Positions 23,679 to 33,455 of a DNA stretch of 39,484 bases are shown here, piece by piece. This DNA comes from Burkholderiales bacterium (GTDB lineage Bacteria > Pseudomonadota > Gammaproteobacteria > Burkholderiales > Thiobacteraceae): the NCBI GenBank assembly GCA_018781585.1, contig JADMJT010000003.1, forward strand, positions 1 through 39,484, written 5' to 3'. Made by a program: the position numbers and the translations under genes. The notes under the pieces were generated by a model that saw only the letters and a list, made by a program, of their open reading frames with translations, had not been told where the DNA came from and did no database searches. Within the stretch, counting starts at the first letter, position 1, and every line of letters begins with the position of its first letter.

Positions 23679-24281
23679 ATGCTCGCTACCATGGATCCAC
23701 TATCGATCATTATCACGGGCGTCGCACTGGCCGCATTGGCCGGCGCGGTGGGTGTGTTGCTGATTAATCGGCGCCAGGATAAGCGGCGCGGCGCGGCGGA
23801 GGACGCGGTCGCGAAAGCGGCGCAGGATTATTTTGCGCGTTTTCAGATTCGTGCTCGCACCGTCGGCGCTCAGTTGCCTGACGATAGTATGGTACTGATG
23901 GTGGAGACGCCGCCGCATAAGAAATTGCGTTTTTCCTACATCATCGAGCCACCGATCAAGCATTTCATCCACGTACAAACCGGCATCGAAGTAGCACGTA
24001 TTTTCTGGCGCTTCCCGATTCCACCTAAGCTCACCGGCGCACCAGACGTGAAATACGCCGATCCTGACACCATTCAACTGGATACGGCGCAACCAAGCGT
24101 CGATGCAACCGCCGCCCCGCCGCCTCTGCCGACGGAAGCGGAGTTGGAAACGGACGATTATTTTCATCAGCATCAGACCTATCACATCGAAGAAGTGAGC
24201 TGGGAAAATTTCTCGACCGTCACCCAGAGTCCGGCTGAAGCAGGTGCAACAGACTCGAAACCTCCGGTTACGAAAAAGTAA
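23679..24281 (+). CDS. Unknown protein with one N-terminal membrane anchor
   Basis: 200 residues; I do not recognise the family. One hydrophobic segment at about residues 9-29 (IIITGVALAALAGAVGVLLI) is followed by RRQDKRR, so the bulk should face the cytoplasm. The middle (about 45-110) looks folded: DYFARFQIRARTVGAQLPDD, HKKLRFSYIIEPPIKHFIHV. The C-terminal 90 residues are Pro/Ala/Thr/Glu-rich and probably disordered. The start 3 bp after the DUF302 gene suggests co-expression. A second ATG four codons downstream is possible. Confidence 0.7.
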   Translation: MLATMDPLSIIITGVALAALAGAVGVLLINRRQDKRRGAAEDAVAKAAQDYFARFQIRARTVGAQLPDDSMVLMVETPPHKKLRFSYIIEPPIKHFIHVQTGIEVARIFWRFPIPPKLTGAPDVKYADPDTIQLDTAQPSVDATAAPPPLPTEAELETDDYFHQHQTYHIEEVSWENFSTVTQSPAEAGATDSKPPVTKK

Positions 24282-24297
24282 ATCCAGTAAACCCTTT

Positions 24298-24382
24298 AAC
24301 CACGGATAAACACAGATAAGGCACGAAAAGCTAAAAATCGTTTTGGTTTTTATCCGTGTTAATCCGTGCGCATCCGTGGTTT
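24298..24382. repeat. Palindromic repeat, CACGGATAAACACGGAT family, copy 2
   Basis: Starts AACCACGGATAAACACAGAT and ends with the inverted arm TATCCGTGTTAATCCGTGCG plus ATCCGTGGTT. The centre ACGAAAAGCTAAAAATCG and GGTTTTTATCC is nearly the same as in copy 3 (25151-25240), in the same orientation; the two bracket the TauE/SafE gene. Confidence 0.88.
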
Positions 24383-24398
24383 CAAAAAGGTTTCCCGC

Positions 24399-25154
24399 TT
24401 GCTTCCCCTCGATCAACTCATCCTATTTGCGGCTTCGCTTCTGGCGAATTGGTTTTCCGCGCTATCGGGCGGCGGCGCGGGTTTAATCCAATTTCCCATG
24501 CTGATTTTTCTCGGCTTGCCATTCGGCGTCGCGCTGGCCACGCATAAGGTGGCGAGTGTCGCCTTGGGCTTGGGGGCGACGCTGCGTCATTGGAAGGAAA
24601 GCCACCTGGAGCGGCGCTTTGCGCTCATCATCTTGGGCGCAGGTTTGCCCGGGGTGATGCTCGGGGCAAGCCTAATTTTGCGGGTGCCGGAGCGTTGGGC
24701 AACCTTAGCGCTCGGTGTGCTGACGATGGGCTTGGGGATTTACTCGGTACTGAAACCCAAGTTAGGGTTGGAACACACACCGAAGAATCGCGAAGGTGCG
24801 GCCTTGGGTGTCGGCGTGGCGGGCTTGTTCGTGATTGGGGTGCTGAACGGCTCGATTACCTCCGGCACCGGGCTTTTCCTCACCATGTGGCTGATTCATC
24901 GCTTCGGCTTGGACTACAAACGCGCCGTGGCTTACACCCTCGTGCTGTGCGGCCTATTTTGGAACGGCACCGGCGCGGTGATATTGGGCTTGTTGGGCAA
25001 TATCGCTTGGGACTGGATGCCGGCGCTGCTCGCCGGCTCGCTCATCGGCGGCTATCTCGGCAGCCATTTCGCGATCAAAAAAGGCAACCGCTGGATCAAG
25101 CGCGCATTCGAGATAGTGACGATTTTGATTGGGGCGAAGTTAGTATTTTTTTAG
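24399..25154 (+). CDS. TauE/SafE-family sulfite or organic-anion exporter
   Basis: 251 residues with about eight membrane segments. The TauE/SafE family moves sulfite, sulfoacetate and related anions out of the cell. Matching stretches: the two-repeat pattern with WFSALSGGGAGLIQFPMLIF and GVLNGSITSGTGLFLTMWLI, typical of the first and second halves. I prefer the TTG at 24399, with AAGG at 8-nt spacing; the GTG at 24366 lies inside a repeat and has no ribosome site. The gene stands between two near-identical direct repeats. Substrate cannot be read from sequence. Confidence 0.85.
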   Translation: MLPLDQLILFAASLLANWFSALSGGGAGLIQFPMLIFLGLPFGVALATHKVASVALGLGATLRHWKESHLERRFALIILGAGLPGVMLGASLILRVPERWATLALGVLTMGLGIYSVLKPKLGLEHTPKNREGAALGVGVAGLFVIGVLNGSITSGTGLFLTMWLIHRFGLDYKRAVAYTLVLCGLFWNGTGAVILGLLGNIAWDWMPALLAGSLIGGYLGSHFAIKKGNRWIKRAFEIVTILIGAKLVFF

Positions 25155-25240
25155 CCACTGATACACATGGATAAACACAGATAAAGCATGAAAAGCCAAA
25201 ACAAATCGTTTTGGTTTTTATCCGTGTGTATCCGTGGTTA
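25151..25240. repeat. Palindromic repeat, CACGGATAAACACGGAT family, copy 3
   Basis: Begins TTAGCCACTGATACACATGG, with the stop codon of the exporter gene at its very edge, and ends TTTATCCGTGTGTATCCGTG. The centre matches copy 2 closely. It separates the exporter gene from the end of nnr on the other strand and may act as a bidirectional transcript-end hairpin. Confidence 0.88.
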
Positions 25241-25249
25241 CAACAAGCT

Positions 25250-26749
25250 TTACCCATACACCCACTGATTCAACAACAAGCGCGCTGCGTCGATCACTTC
25301 CGAGGCGGTCAGGCCGACCGGGCCGATATGTTTTGCGCTCAATTCATCCGCCGCCGCGCCGTGCAGGAATACGCCCAACAGCAGCGCATCGCGCGGGATC
25401 ATGCCTTGCGCCAATAGTGCGCCGATGATGCCCGCCAATACGTCGCCGGTACCTGCACTGGCCAAGCCCGGATTGCCGCTGCCGTTGAGATACCACGCGC
25501 CATTGGGTTGGGCGCAAACACTGCCCGCACCTTTGAGTACGACGAAACTGTTCAAGCGGGTGGCGAGGATGGTTGCCACATCCACGCGCTGGTAGCGCAC
25601 GTCGTCCGTGCTAGCGCCGATCAGTCGCGCCGCTTCTGCCGGGTGCGGGGTGATGATAGTTTTTGCCTTGCGTTTTGACACCTGTGCTTGCAACTCGGGG
25701 TCTTGTGCCAGCAGGTTGAGTGCATCGGCATCCAACACCAAGGGTAGCTCGGATTCGATGGCTTGTTTTAGCCATTGCACCGCATGGGCCGATTGCCCCA
25801 TGCCGGGCCCGGCCACGATGCAGCTGAGGTTTGGCAATGCCAGCAATTCATGCGCTGAACGCAACATTAATTCAGGTTGCAAGCCATCGATACGCGGCGC
25901 GCTATCGTCGATCAAGCCGAGATAGACGCGTCCGGCGCCGAGCTTTAACGCGGCGCGCCCGGCGAGCAAGGCGGCGCCGGCCATGCCCGGCGCGCCGCCA
26001 AGTACGCCGACGCTGCCGAACCGGGCCTTGTGGCTATTGAGCGGGCGCGGTGGCAGCAGCTTCGCCACCAAGGGTCGCTCGAGCAGCCAGCCGCTGGGCG
26101 GGCAGAGCAATTGCGTGTCCAACCCCAAGGTGCGCAGCCAGATATTGCCGCTATGATCCGGCCCGTCGCCGGTGAGCAAACCCGGCTTCAAGGCGAGGAA
26201 AGTTACGGTATGCGCAGCGCGGATGACCGGCCCCATGGCGTGGCCGGAGTCGGCATTCAGCCCGCTCGGGATATCCAGGGCAAGAATCGGTACGTTCAGA
26301 TCATTGGCTTGATTCACCAATTCGACATACGCGCCTTCCAAGGGCCGGGTGAGACCGATGCCAAATAAGCCGTCGATCACTAAGCCCCAGCGCCCATGCT
26401 CCGGAATGGCATCAAGGCAAGCATCCACCTCGATCCAAGCAGAATAGGCCACGCGGGCATCGGCGGAGAGTAAATTAGGATCGCCAGTAAAGACGACCTC
26501 TACCTTGTACCACCATGCTTTTAGTTGCGTTGCTGCGACAAAAGCATCACCGCCGTTATTGCCGGGTCCGGCCAATACCAGGATGGCCGAGCCGTCCGGC
26601 GCCAGCTCGCGCGCGATTTCGGCTGCCGCCAGCCCGGCGCGCGCCATGAGCGGAGGCGGGCTAGGCAGACGTCCAGCCTGAGCTTCGATCTCGCGCATCT
26701 GATCGGTGCTATAAATAGGATTAGGGAAAGGAATTTCGTATATATTCAT
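25250..26749 (-). CDS. nnr: Bifunctional NAD(P)HX epimerase / ADP-dependent dehydratase
   Basis: 499 residues. Repairs hydrated NADH and NADPH. The N-terminal YjeF_N epimerase domain (about 1-215) has AGPGNNGGDAFVAATQL, a Rossmann-like core, and LDIPSGLNADSGHAMGP. The C-terminal ribokinase-like dehydratase domain (about 225-499) has KARFGSVGVLGGAPGMAGAA, VAGPGMGQSAHAV, LDADALNLLA, TPHPAEAARL and the ATP-site motif ASAGTGDVLAGIIGALL. Both active sites look intact. In many genomes nnr is next to tsaE; here it is alone, convergent with the exporter gene and divergent from a small Cys-rich protein. Confidence 0.95.
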   Translation of the reverse strand: MNIYEIPFPNPIYSTDQMREIEAQAGRLPSPPPLMARAGLAAAEIARELAPDGSAILVLAGPGNNGGDAFVAATQLKAWWYKVEVVFTGDPNLLSADARVAYSAWIEVDACLDAIPEHGRWGLVIDGLFGIGLTRPLEGAYVELVNQANDLNVPILALDIPSGLNADSGHAMGPVIRAAHTVTFLALKPGLLTGDGPDHSGNIWLRTLGLDTQLLCPPSGWLLERPLVAKLLPPRPLNSHKARFGSVGVLGGAPGMAGAALLAGRAALKLGAGRVYLGLIDDSAPRIDGLQPELMLRSAHELLALPNLSCIVAGPGMGQSAHAVQWLKQAIESELPLVLDADALNLLAQDPELQAQVSKRKAKTIITPHPAEAARLIGASTDDVRYQRVDVATILATRLNSFVVLKGAGSVCAQPNGAWYLNGSGNPGLASAGTGDVLAGIIGALLAQGMIPRDALLLGVFLHGAAADELSAKHIGPVGLTASEVIDAARLLLNQWVYG

Positions 26750-26751
26750 AG

Positions 26752-26776
26752 GGCTAAATATCGGCAGAATTTAGCC
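26752..26776. promoter_or_regulatory. Inverted repeat in the nnr leader
   Basis: GGCTAAAT (26752-26759) and ATTTAGCC (26769-26776) form a perfect 8-bp inverted repeat with a 9-nt spacer, immediately before the nnr start codon. It could be an operator or an mRNA hairpin hindering ribosome access. There is no further support. Confidence 0.35.
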
Positions 26777-26824
26777 GAAATATACCATGACGAGGCTGGT
26801 CCAACGGGGGAAAGGAACGTAATC

Positions 26825-27025
26825 ATGAAAGATGAAAAAACAAATCCATCTGGTGCCCCTATCGCGGCCTGCGATATCGAACATCGTTGCGCTATCGTGT
26901 CCTGCGCGACCTGTCTGTCGGAAATACCCGCCGACGTGGCGTTGACCTTTGACGGACCGGATTATGTACAGCACTTCTGTGGCCTCGATTGTCTTGAGGC
27001 GTGGAAACGTAAGCAGGCTAAATAG
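26825..27025 (+). CDS. Small Cys-rich, probably zinc-binding protein (DUF3330-like)
   Basis: 66 residues: MKDEKTNPSG start, then Cys27-x2-Cys30 (SCATCLSEIP) and Cys52-x3-Cys56 (FCGLDCLEAW), plus Cys16 and Cys22. The CxxC ... FCxxxC arrangement resembles small treble-clef or TRASH-type zinc modules and the DUF3330 family. Function unknown. The ATG follows AAAGGA; the frame is open further upstream but that part lies in nnr on the other strand and in its leader. It is a single gene before purL, with about 90 bp between. Confidence 0.75.
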   Translation: MKDEKTNPSGAPIAACDIEHRCAIVSCATCLSEIPADVALTFDGPDYVQHFCGLDCLEAWKRKQAK

Positions 27026-27118
27026 CATCACCCTCAGGTAGCTGCATCAGGTTTCAGTGAGCCGGGCGCGGGTTTCGGGTAAAATTTCGCTTTTCCGCAT
27101 TAAAGCGATCCCCGAACC

Positions 27119-30100
27119 ATGTCCCAGTTAATCCAGTTGCGTGGCCGCAACGCCTTATCCCCTTTTCGTCACGACAAACTCAAGCTTGCGCTCGCACAAG
27201 CAGCACCCAGCATCGAGGCGGTGCATGCCGAGTTTTGGCATTTTGTCGCGCTGCGCCGCACGTTAAGCAGCGATGAACGCAAAACCCTGGAACAGATCCT
27301 GACTTATGGCCCGCATACCCAGCCGGGCGATACGCGCGGCCATCTGGTGCTGGTGACGCCGCGCATCGGCACGATTTCGCCCTGGTCCACCAAGGCCACC
27401 AATATCGCTCAGCAATGCGGGCTGGACGCGGTAGTGCGCATCGAGCGCGGCGTGGCCTGGTATTTCCGCAAAGCTGGCTGGGCGCCGCTGACGCGTGAAG
27501 AGAACCGCGCGGTGTACCCGCTGATTCATGACCGCATGACCGAAACCGTGCTCAATGACATGGAAGGCGTGAGCAAGCTGTTCGATCATCATCAGCCCTT
27601 GCCGCTCACCAGCGTGGATATTCTGGGCGGCGGGCGCGAGGCCTTGGCGGCGGCGAATCGCGAGCTGGGTTTGGCCCTCTCGCCGGACGAAATCGATTAC
27701 CTCGTAGAAAATTTCACGCGCATGGGGCGCAATCCCGCCGATGTCGAATTGATGATGTTCGCCCAGGCCAACTCCGAGCATTGCCGTCACAAAATTTTTA
27801 ACGCCGATTGGATAATCGACGGCACGCCGCAAACTGAGACGCTGTTCGGCATGATCCGCAATACGCATGCTTTGAACCCAGCCGGCACCCTGGTCGCGTA
27901 TTCGGACAATTCTTCCGTGATCGAAGGCGCGATGATCGAGCGCTTTTATCCTCACTCGGGCGGCACGGTGTACGGCTACACGCATGAGCCGACGCATATC
28001 TTGATGAAGGTGGAGACGCATAATCACCCCACCGCGATTTCACCCTTTCCTGGGGCGGCTACCGGCTCTGGCGGAGAGATTCGCGATGAAGGCGCCACCG
28101 GCACCGGCTCCAAGCCTAAGGCGGGTTTGTGCGGTTTTTCGGTTTCCAATCTCGCTATTCCTGGCCAGGAACAGCCATGGGAAGCGAATCCCATCGGCAA
28201 ACCCTCGCGCATCGCTTCCGCGCTGCAAATCATGATTGAAGGGCCGATTGGCGCCGCTTCCTTCAACAACGAATTCGGCCGGCCCAATCTTGCGGGATAT
28301 TTCCGCACCTATGAGCAAGCAGTGGCAGGGGAGATGCGCGGCTATCACAAGCCGATCATGTTGGCCGGCGGCGTCGGCAATATCTCGGAAGCGCATGTCG
28401 AAAAGCGCGAAGTGGTTGAAGGTGCGCTACTGATCCAGATCGGCGGACCGGGCATGTTGATTGGCCTCGGCGGCGGCGCGGCATCGAGCATGGATACCGG
28501 CGCCAACGTCGAAAGCCTTGATTTCGATTCGGTACAACGCGGCAATCCCGAGATGCAACGCCGTGCGCAAGAAGTCATCGACCGTTGCTGGCAATTGGGT
28601 ACGGCCAATCCGATTCTCTCGGTACACGATGTCGGCGCGGGCGGCTTATCCAATGCGCTGCCAGAAATAGTGCACGCCTGCGACCGCGGCGGACATTTCA
28701 AATTGCGCGAGATTCCAAGCGAAGAACCCGGCATGTCGCCGATGCAGATTTGGTGCAACGAAGCGCAAGAGCGTTATGTTTTGGCGATCAAACCCGATAG
28801 CCTGGAAACATTCAAAGCCATGTGCGAGCGCGAGCGTTGTCCGTTTGCGGTACTGGGTGTGGCCACGCGCGAGCATCATTTGGTGGTGGAAGACAGCCAT
28901 TTCGGCAACAAGCCGGTGGATGTGGATTTGTCGGTGATCTTGGGTAAGCCGCCGAAGATGACACGCGATGTGACGCATATACAGCGCGAGTTGTCGCCGA
29001 TCGATTTTGCGCCGATGCAACTAAACGAAGCCACCTTGCGCGTGCTGCGCTTACCGGTGGTAGCGAATAAAACCTTCCTCATTTCCATTGGCGACCGCAG
29101 CGTGGGTGGCTTTACCGCGCGCGATCAAATGGTCGGCCCCTGGCAAGTGCCGGTGGCCGATTGCGCCGTGACCTTGATGGGTTATCACACTTATCAAGGT
29201 GAGGCATTTGCTTTGGGCGAGCGCGCGCCGCTGGCCTTGATTGATGCGCCGGCTTCCGGGCGCATGGCGGTGGGCGAAGCGATTACGAATCTGGCGGCGG
29301 CGCCGATAATGAAGCTTTCCGACATCAAGCTTTCCGCCAATTGGATGGCCCCAGCCGGGCATCCGGGCGAGGATGCGGCGCTGTTCGATACCGTCAAAGC
29401 AGTGGGCATGGAGCTGTGCCCGCAGCTCGGCATCAGCATCCCGGTGGGCAAGGATTCGATGTCGATGAAAACGGTATGGGACGAGGGCGGCGGCAAAAAA
29501 GAAGTCACCGCGCCCGTATCGCTCATCGTCTCCGGCTTCGCCCCGGTGTACGACGCACGCAAAACCTTGACACCGCAACTGCGCACGGATTGTGGCGACA
29601 CCGATCTGATCTTGATTGATCTTGGCGCGGGACGTTGTCGCCTAGGCGGCTCGGCCTTGGCGCAGGTGTACAACCAGATCGGCGATTGCTGCCCGGATGT
29701 GGTGGATGCCGCCAAGCTTAAAGCGTTTTTTGAGACAGTGCAGGCGCTGAATCGCGATGGAAAACTGCTCGCCTATCACGACCGCGCCGATGGCGGCTTG
29801 TTCGTCACCTTGTGCGAAATGGCGTTTGCCGGCCATACCGGCATCACTTTAGATTTGGATGAGCTGTGTTTCGAACGCGTACGCAACGATATCGAACGCC
29901 ATGGCGATGACGAACCGCGGCTCGCGCCGGGCGAATATTCGCAACGCATTTTTAGCGTGCTGTTCAATGAAGAGTTGGGCGCGGTGCTGCAAGTGCGGCG
30001 CGGGGACACTCAGGCGGTGCTGGATGCTTTTCTTGCTGCGGACCTGCGCAGCGAGCTGCATGTGATCGGCGCGCTGAACAGCGACGACCATATCCGTTTT

Positions 30101-31090
30101 ATGCGCCAAGAGACGACGATTTACGATGCCGCGCGCATCGATTTGCAGCGCGTCTGGTCCGAGACCACGTATCACATGCAGCGCATGCGCGATAACCCCG
30201 AGTGCGCGCAGCAAGAATTCGATCGCCTATTGGATGCAAGCGATCCGGGCCTCTCGGTCGCGCTGTCTTATGATTTGAATGCGGACATCGCCGCGGCTTA
30301 TATCTCGGTTGGTATCGCAACCGGCCAGCGCCCGCGCATGGCGGTCTTGCGCGAGCAGGGCGTCAATGGCCAAGTGGAAATGGCAGCGGCGTTCGACCGC
30401 GCCGGGTTCGAGGCGGTGGACGTGCACATGAGCGATATCATCAGTGGCCGCGTGTCGCTGCGTGACTTCAAAGGCTTCGTCGCTTGCGGCGGCTTTTCTT
30501 ATGGCGACGTGCTGGGCGCGGGGGAGGGTTGGGCCAAGTCCATCTTGTTCAACCGCCGTGCGCGCGACGAATTCGAGGCATTCTTTCAACGCGACGATTC
30601 GTTCGCCCTAGGCATTTGCAATGGCTGCCAGATGATGAGCAACCTGCACAGCATCATTCCGGGTACGGCCCACTGGCCGCATTTTGTGCGCAACAAGTCA
30701 GAGCAATTCGAAGCGCGTTTCGTGCTGGTGGAAGTACAAGACAGCCCCGCCATCGTGTTTGATGGCATGGCTGGCAGCCGCATGCCAGTCGCGGTGGCGC
30801 ACGGTGAGGGCTATGCCGAATTCACCGATACAACTTCCCTAGCGCAGGCGCAAATCGCGCTACGCTTTGTCGATCACCACGCACAGCCAACTGAAACCTA
30901 CCCGCAGAACCCTAACGGCTCGCCTCAAGGTATCACCGGGCTCACCACGTCGAATGGCCGCTTCACCATCATGATGCCGCACCCGGAGCGCGTGTTCCGT
31001 GCGGTGCAGCACTCTTGGTATCCCCATGGCTGGCAGGAAGACGGCCCGTGGATGCGCATGTTCCGCAACGCGCGCAAGTGGGTTGGGTGA
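27119..31090 (+). CDS. purL: Phosphoribosylformylglycinamidine synthase PurL (large form)
   Basis: 1323 residues, the long single-chain proteobacterial form. It converts FGAR to FGAM using ATP and glutamine in purine synthesis. N-terminal PurS-like domain, two AIRS-like halves ([64 protein letters not shown]), and the C-terminal class I glutaminase with the nucleophile in [18 protein letters not shown] and [17 protein letters not shown] at 27080-27085 could be its -10 box. The gene is alone, flanked downstream by a repeat. Confidence 0.97.
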   Translation: MSQLIQLRGRNALSPFRHDKLKLALAQAAPSIEAVHAEFWHFVALRRTLSSDERKTLEQILTYGPHTQPGDTRGHLVLVTPRIGTISPWSTKATNIAQQCGLDAVVRIERGVAWYFRKAGWAPLTREENRAVYPLIHDRMTETVLNDMEGVSKLFDHHQPLPLTSVDILGGGREALAAANRELGLALSPDEIDYLVENFTRMGRNPADVELMMFAQANSEHCRHKIFNADWIIDGTPQTETLFGMIRNTHALNPAGTLVAYSDNSSVIEGAMIERFYPHSGGTVYGYTHEPTHILMKVETHNHPTAISPFPGAATGSGGEIRDEGATGTGSKPKAGLCGFSVSNLAIPGQEQPWEANPIGKPSRIASALQIMIEGPIGAASFNNEFGRPNLAGYFRTYEQAVAGEMRGYHKPIMLAGGVGNISEAHVEKREVVEGALLIQIGGPGMLIGLGGGAASSMDTGANVESLDFDSVQRGNPEMQRRAQEVIDRCWQLGTANPILSVHDVGAGGLSNALPEIVHACDRGGHFKLREIPSEEPGMSPMQIWCNEAQERYVLAIKPDSLETFKAMCERERCPFAVLGVATREHHLVVEDSHFGNKPVDVDLSVILGKPPKMTRDVTHIQRELSPIDFAPMQLNEATLRVLRLPVVANKTFLISIGDRSVGGFTARDQMVGPWQVPVADCAVTLMGYHTYQGEAFALGERAPLALIDAPASGRMAVGEAITNLAAAPIMKLSDIKLSANWMAPAGHPGEDAALFDTVKAVGMELCPQLGISIPVGKDSMSMKTVWDEGGGKKEVTAPVSLIVSGFAPVYDARKTLTPQLRTDCGDTDLILIDLGAGRCRLGGSALAQVYNQIGDCCPDVVDAAKLKAFFETVQALNRDGKLLAYHDRADGGLFVTLCEMAFAGHTGITLDLDELCFERVRNDIERHGDDEPRLAPGEYSQRIFSVLFNEELGAVLQVRRGDTQAVLDAFLAADLRSELHVIGALNSDDHIRFMRQETTIYDAARIDLQRVWSETTYHMQRMRDNPECAQQEFDRLLDASDPGLSVALSYDLNADIAAAYISVGIATGQRPRMAVLREQGVNGQVEMAAAFDRAGFEAVDVHMSDIISGRVSLRDFKGFVACGGFSYGDVLGAGEGWAKSILFNRRARDEFEAFFQRDDSFALGICNGCQMMSNLHSIIPGTAHWPHFVRNKSEQFEARFVLVEVQDSPAIVFDGMAGSRMPVAVAHGEGYAEFTDTTSLAQAQIALRFVDHHAQPTETYPQNPNGSPQGITGLTTSNGRFTIMMPHPERVFRAVQHSWYPHGWQEDGPWMRMFRNARKWVG

Positions 31091-31104
31091 GAAGATCTTT
31101 TTTG

Positions 31105-31188
31105 AAATCACGGATGAACACGGATACACACGGATAAAAAACAGCGTGTGGCCTGTTTCGTCTTTTATCCGTGTTTATCCGTGGCTAA
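31105..31188. repeat. Palindromic repeat, CACGGATAAACACGGAT family, copy 4
   Basis: Left arm AATCACGGATGAACACGGAT and right arm TTTTATCCGTGTTTATCCGT. The centre (ACAGCGTGTGGCCTGTTTCG) is unlike copies 2 and 3. It lies 15 bp beyond the purL stop and could also form a transcript-end hairpin. Confidence 0.85.
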
Positions 31189-31259
31189 AGTTTTGCTTTT
31201 GCTTGAAATCTAGCGCCTTCACCCCCATTTCACACCCCAAGTAACGAGAAAGCAAGGCT

Positions 31260-32195
31260 ATGCAATACAAAGACTATTACAAAATTCTCGGCGTGGAACG
31301 CGGGGCCTCGGAGGAAGAAATCAAAAAGGCCTACCGCAAGCTCGCGCGCAAATATCATCCCGACGTGTCGAAGGAAAAGGACGCGGAGGAAAAATTCAAA
31401 GCCGTGAACGAGGCGAATGATGTCCTGAGCGATCAGGAGAAGCGCGCCGCCTACGACCAACTGGGGCACTACAAACCAGGCCAAAATTTCCGGCCACCGC
31501 CGGCTTGGGAGCAGCAGTTCGGCCACGGCGCGCAGTCCGGCGATTTCGGTAATATGGATTTTGGCGACTTATTCTCGCAGATGTTCGGTGGGGGTGCAGC
31601 ACATGGACGGCGCGGTGGACGCGGCTTTGGACAAGCCGGACAAGATTTCGAGATGGCTTTTGAAATCACGCTGGAAGAAGCCTATCAGGGGGGTGAAAAA
31701 ACGCTGAAATTGGAAGTGCCTGAGCCGAGTCCACAGGGCTTCATGGTGCGTGTGCCACGCACGATCAAGGTGCGTATTCCGAAAGGCGCGACCGAGGGGC
31801 AGCGGCTACGCTTGCCGGGCAAGGGCGGTTCTGGGATGCATGGGGGTAAAGCGGGTGATTTGTATTTGCGCATCACCTTCCTGCCGCATGCGTGGTTTAA
31901 ACCCAGCGGACACGACCTAAATTTAGAGGTTCCGCTCACGCCCTGGGAAGCAGCGCTGGGCGCGAATGTGGAAATTCCCACCTTGGCGGGAAAAGTGCGC
32001 CTGAAGGTCAAGCCGGGCAGCCGCTCGGGGCAAAAGATGCGGCTCACCGGCAAAGGCTTGCCGAAAGCGGGTGATGCCTTCGGCGATCTTTATTGCGTGT
32101 TCCAGATCGCCACGCCGGAGCCCTTGAGCGAGCAAGAAAAGAAACTGTTCGAAGAGTTGCAACAATCTTCTACTTTTAATCCGCGCAGCTTTTAG
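31260..32195 (+). CDS. cbpA: CbpA-type DnaJ-like co-chaperone
   Basis: 311 residues. N-terminal J domain (about 4-68) with the HPD motif in [17 protein letters not shown], a Gly/Phe-rich linker ([25 protein letters not shown]), then two beta-sandwich peptide-binding domains without the DnaJ zinc finger. This layout is that of CbpA, which assists DnaK and can bind curved DNA. In enterics it is followed by cbpM; here the next gene faces the other way across a terminator. Start ATG at 31260 after GAGAAAGC. Confidence 0.92.
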   Translation: MQYKDYYKILGVERGASEEEIKKAYRKLARKYHPDVSKEKDAEEKFKAVNEANDVLSDQEKRAAYDQLGHYKPGQNFRPPPAWEQQFGHGAQSGDFGNMDFGDLFSQMFGGGAAHGRRGGRGFGQAGQDFEMAFEITLEEAYQGGEKTLKLEVPEPSPQGFMVRVPRTIKVRIPKGATEGQRLRLPGKGGSGMHGGKAGDLYLRITFLPHAWFKPSGHDLNLEVPLTPWEAALGANVEIPTLAGKVRLKVKPGSRSGQKMRLTGKGLPKAGDAFGDLYCVFQIATPEPLSEQEKKLFEELQQSSTFNPRSF

Positions 32196-32212
32196 CGCTT
32201 TTTGTGACGAAA

Positions 32213-32249
32213 AAAACGGCGCTGCAGATTGCAGCGCCGTTTTCATTTT
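32213..32249. terminator. Bidirectional terminator between cbpA and parvulin gene
   Basis: AACGGCGCTGC (32215-32225) and GCAGCGCCGTT (32231-32241) form an 11-bp stem with an AGATT loop. On the plus strand it is followed by TTCATTTTT, on the minus strand by TTTTTCG. It serves two convergent genes, whose stops lie 18 and 12 bp away from it. Confidence 0.9.
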
Positions 32250-32260
32250 TATTACCTGAA

Positions 32261-33163
32261 TTACTTTTTGTCAGCAGGGGCGGGTGGTGTCGGCTTGTCA
32301 GCGGGTGTGCTCGGCACCGGGATGGTGGTCGCGGCCGGGGCCTGCGCGCCTTTGTACTCAATCTTGGCTTTGGCGCGTAAATCTTCGATGTGCTTACGCA
32401 ATTGCTCTTGTTGTACGCGTGGGGTGAGATTGGCTTTCACTTCGTCAAAAGCAGGCATATCTTTAACCTCTTCCAACTTGATAATGTGAAACCCGAATTG
32501 AGTTTGCACCGGGGCTTTAACGGTCTCGCCTTTTTTCAAGGCCACCATGGCGTCGGCAAACGGTTTCACAAAGCGCGCCGGCGGATTGAAACCCAAATCG
32601 CCACCCTTTGGTTTCGATCCTTCATCGAGTGATTTGCTGCTTGCCAGCTTATCGAATTTCGCGCCTTTTTTGAGTTGGGCGAGGATGTCCATCGCTTCCT
32701 TCTCGGTCTTCACCAAAATGTGGCGCGCGTGATACTGTTTGTCGCCCATTTGGGTTTTGATCTTGTCGTACTCCGCCTTGAGCAGGTCATCGGTAGCCGG
32801 GTGGGTTTTGGAAAAATCTTGTAGATAAGCGTTAACCACAATGGCCATTTCTGCCAGTTCGACCTGTTGTTTTACTTCAGGACGCTTATTAAAGCCTTGC
32901 TTGACTGCATCCTGGCGCGCGACTTCTCGGCCAACCAATTCTTCCAATACGGCTTTGCGCACTTCCGGCGTATCAGGTGCATTTTGCATGGCCGCTTGCT
33001 TCATGAAGTTGTCTATCATGGACTGGTAGAGCGGGGAGCCATTCACGGTAGCGATGACGGTTTCGTTGCTGCTGGCTTTCTTTTCTTCTTGGGCGTTGCA
33101 GGCATTCAGCAGCACCAAGCTACCGAGCGCGAGCAGGGCAATGCGGGCTTTGACGTTGCGCAT
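32261..33163 (-). CDS. Parvulin-type peptidyl-prolyl isomerase lipoprotein
   Basis: About 300 residues. Lipoprotein signal with lipobox LLNAC, then a SurA/PrsA-like N-terminal helical chaperone part (about 35-140) and a PpiC parvulin domain at about 145-245 (YHARHILVKTEKEAMDILAQ, GGDLGFNPPARFVKPFADA, PVQTQFGFHIIKLEEV). The tail is Pro/Ala-rich. It should assist folding of exported proteins at the periplasmic membrane face. I start at MRNVKARIALL (33163), which has AAAGGA at 6-nt spacing; the upstream ATG at 33184 overlaps bolA. It is last in the yciB-yciI-bolA-parvulin operon, which is conserved in betaproteobacteria. Confidence 0.92.
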   Translation of the reverse strand: MRNVKARIALLALGSLVLLNACNAQEEKKASSNETVIATVNGSPLYQSMIDNFMKQAAMQNAPDTPEVRKAVLEELVGREVARQDAVKQGFNKRPEVKQQVELAEMAIVVNAYLQDFSKTHPATDDLLKAEYDKIKTQMGDKQYHARHILVKTEKEAMDILAQLKKGAKFDKLASSKSLDEGSKPKGGDLGFNPPARFVKPFADAMVALKKGETVKAPVQTQFGFHIIKLEEVKDMPAFDEVKANLTPRVQQEQLRKHIEDLRAKAKIEYKGAQAPAATTIPVPSTPADKPTPPAPADKK

Positions 33164-33176
33164 AGTGATTCCTTTA

Positions 33177-33455
33177 TTAGTCATGGGTTGAAAAAAATTC
33201 GTCTGGGGTTTGAGCCTTGATGCTTAATGCGTGAATCTGTTTGTGCATCAGGTCGCCGAGCAATGCATATATTTTGCGGTGGCGCGCAAGGGTCGATTGT
33301 CCTGCAAACTGCTCAGATACGAGTGTAAGAAAAAAGTGCCCGCCACCGCTTTTAGCGCCGGCGTGGCCCGCATGGCTGGCGCTATCGTCTTGGATTTCGA
33401 TATGGGAGGGATTAAGTACGGCTAACCGGGCTTGTATGGTTTCAATCGTGTTCAT
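33177..33455 (-). CDS. BolA family protein
   Basis: 92 residues. Contains the BolA fold signature: [47 protein letters not shown] and [14 protein letters not shown]. BolA proteins pair with monothiol glutaredoxins around an Fe-S cluster, and some act as regulators of morphology and stress genes. The start overlaps the yciI stop by 4 bp and the end lies 13 bp before the parvulin gene start. Which BolA subgroup it belongs to (BolA or IbaG) is not decided. Confidence 0.92.
   Translation of the reverse strand: MNTIETIQARLAVLNPSHIEIQDDSASHAGHAGAKSGGGHFFLTLVSEQFAGQSTLARHRKIYALLGDLMHKQIHALSIKAQTPDEFFSTHD

Noticed and set aside
26525-26824. Upstream extension of the small Cys-rich protein
   Set aside because: That part lies in the nnr coding region on the other strand and its leader; the ATG at 26825 has a ribosome site and the family-like domain starts there.
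29051-29715. Minus-strand frames inside purL
   Set aside because: PurL is continuous and full length on the plus strand; these frames are a result of its codon bias.
22603-31188. CACGGATAAACACGGAT repeats as a CRISPR array
   Set aside because: The copies are kilobases apart with genes between, are palindromic with varying centres, and have no regular spacer units or cas genes.
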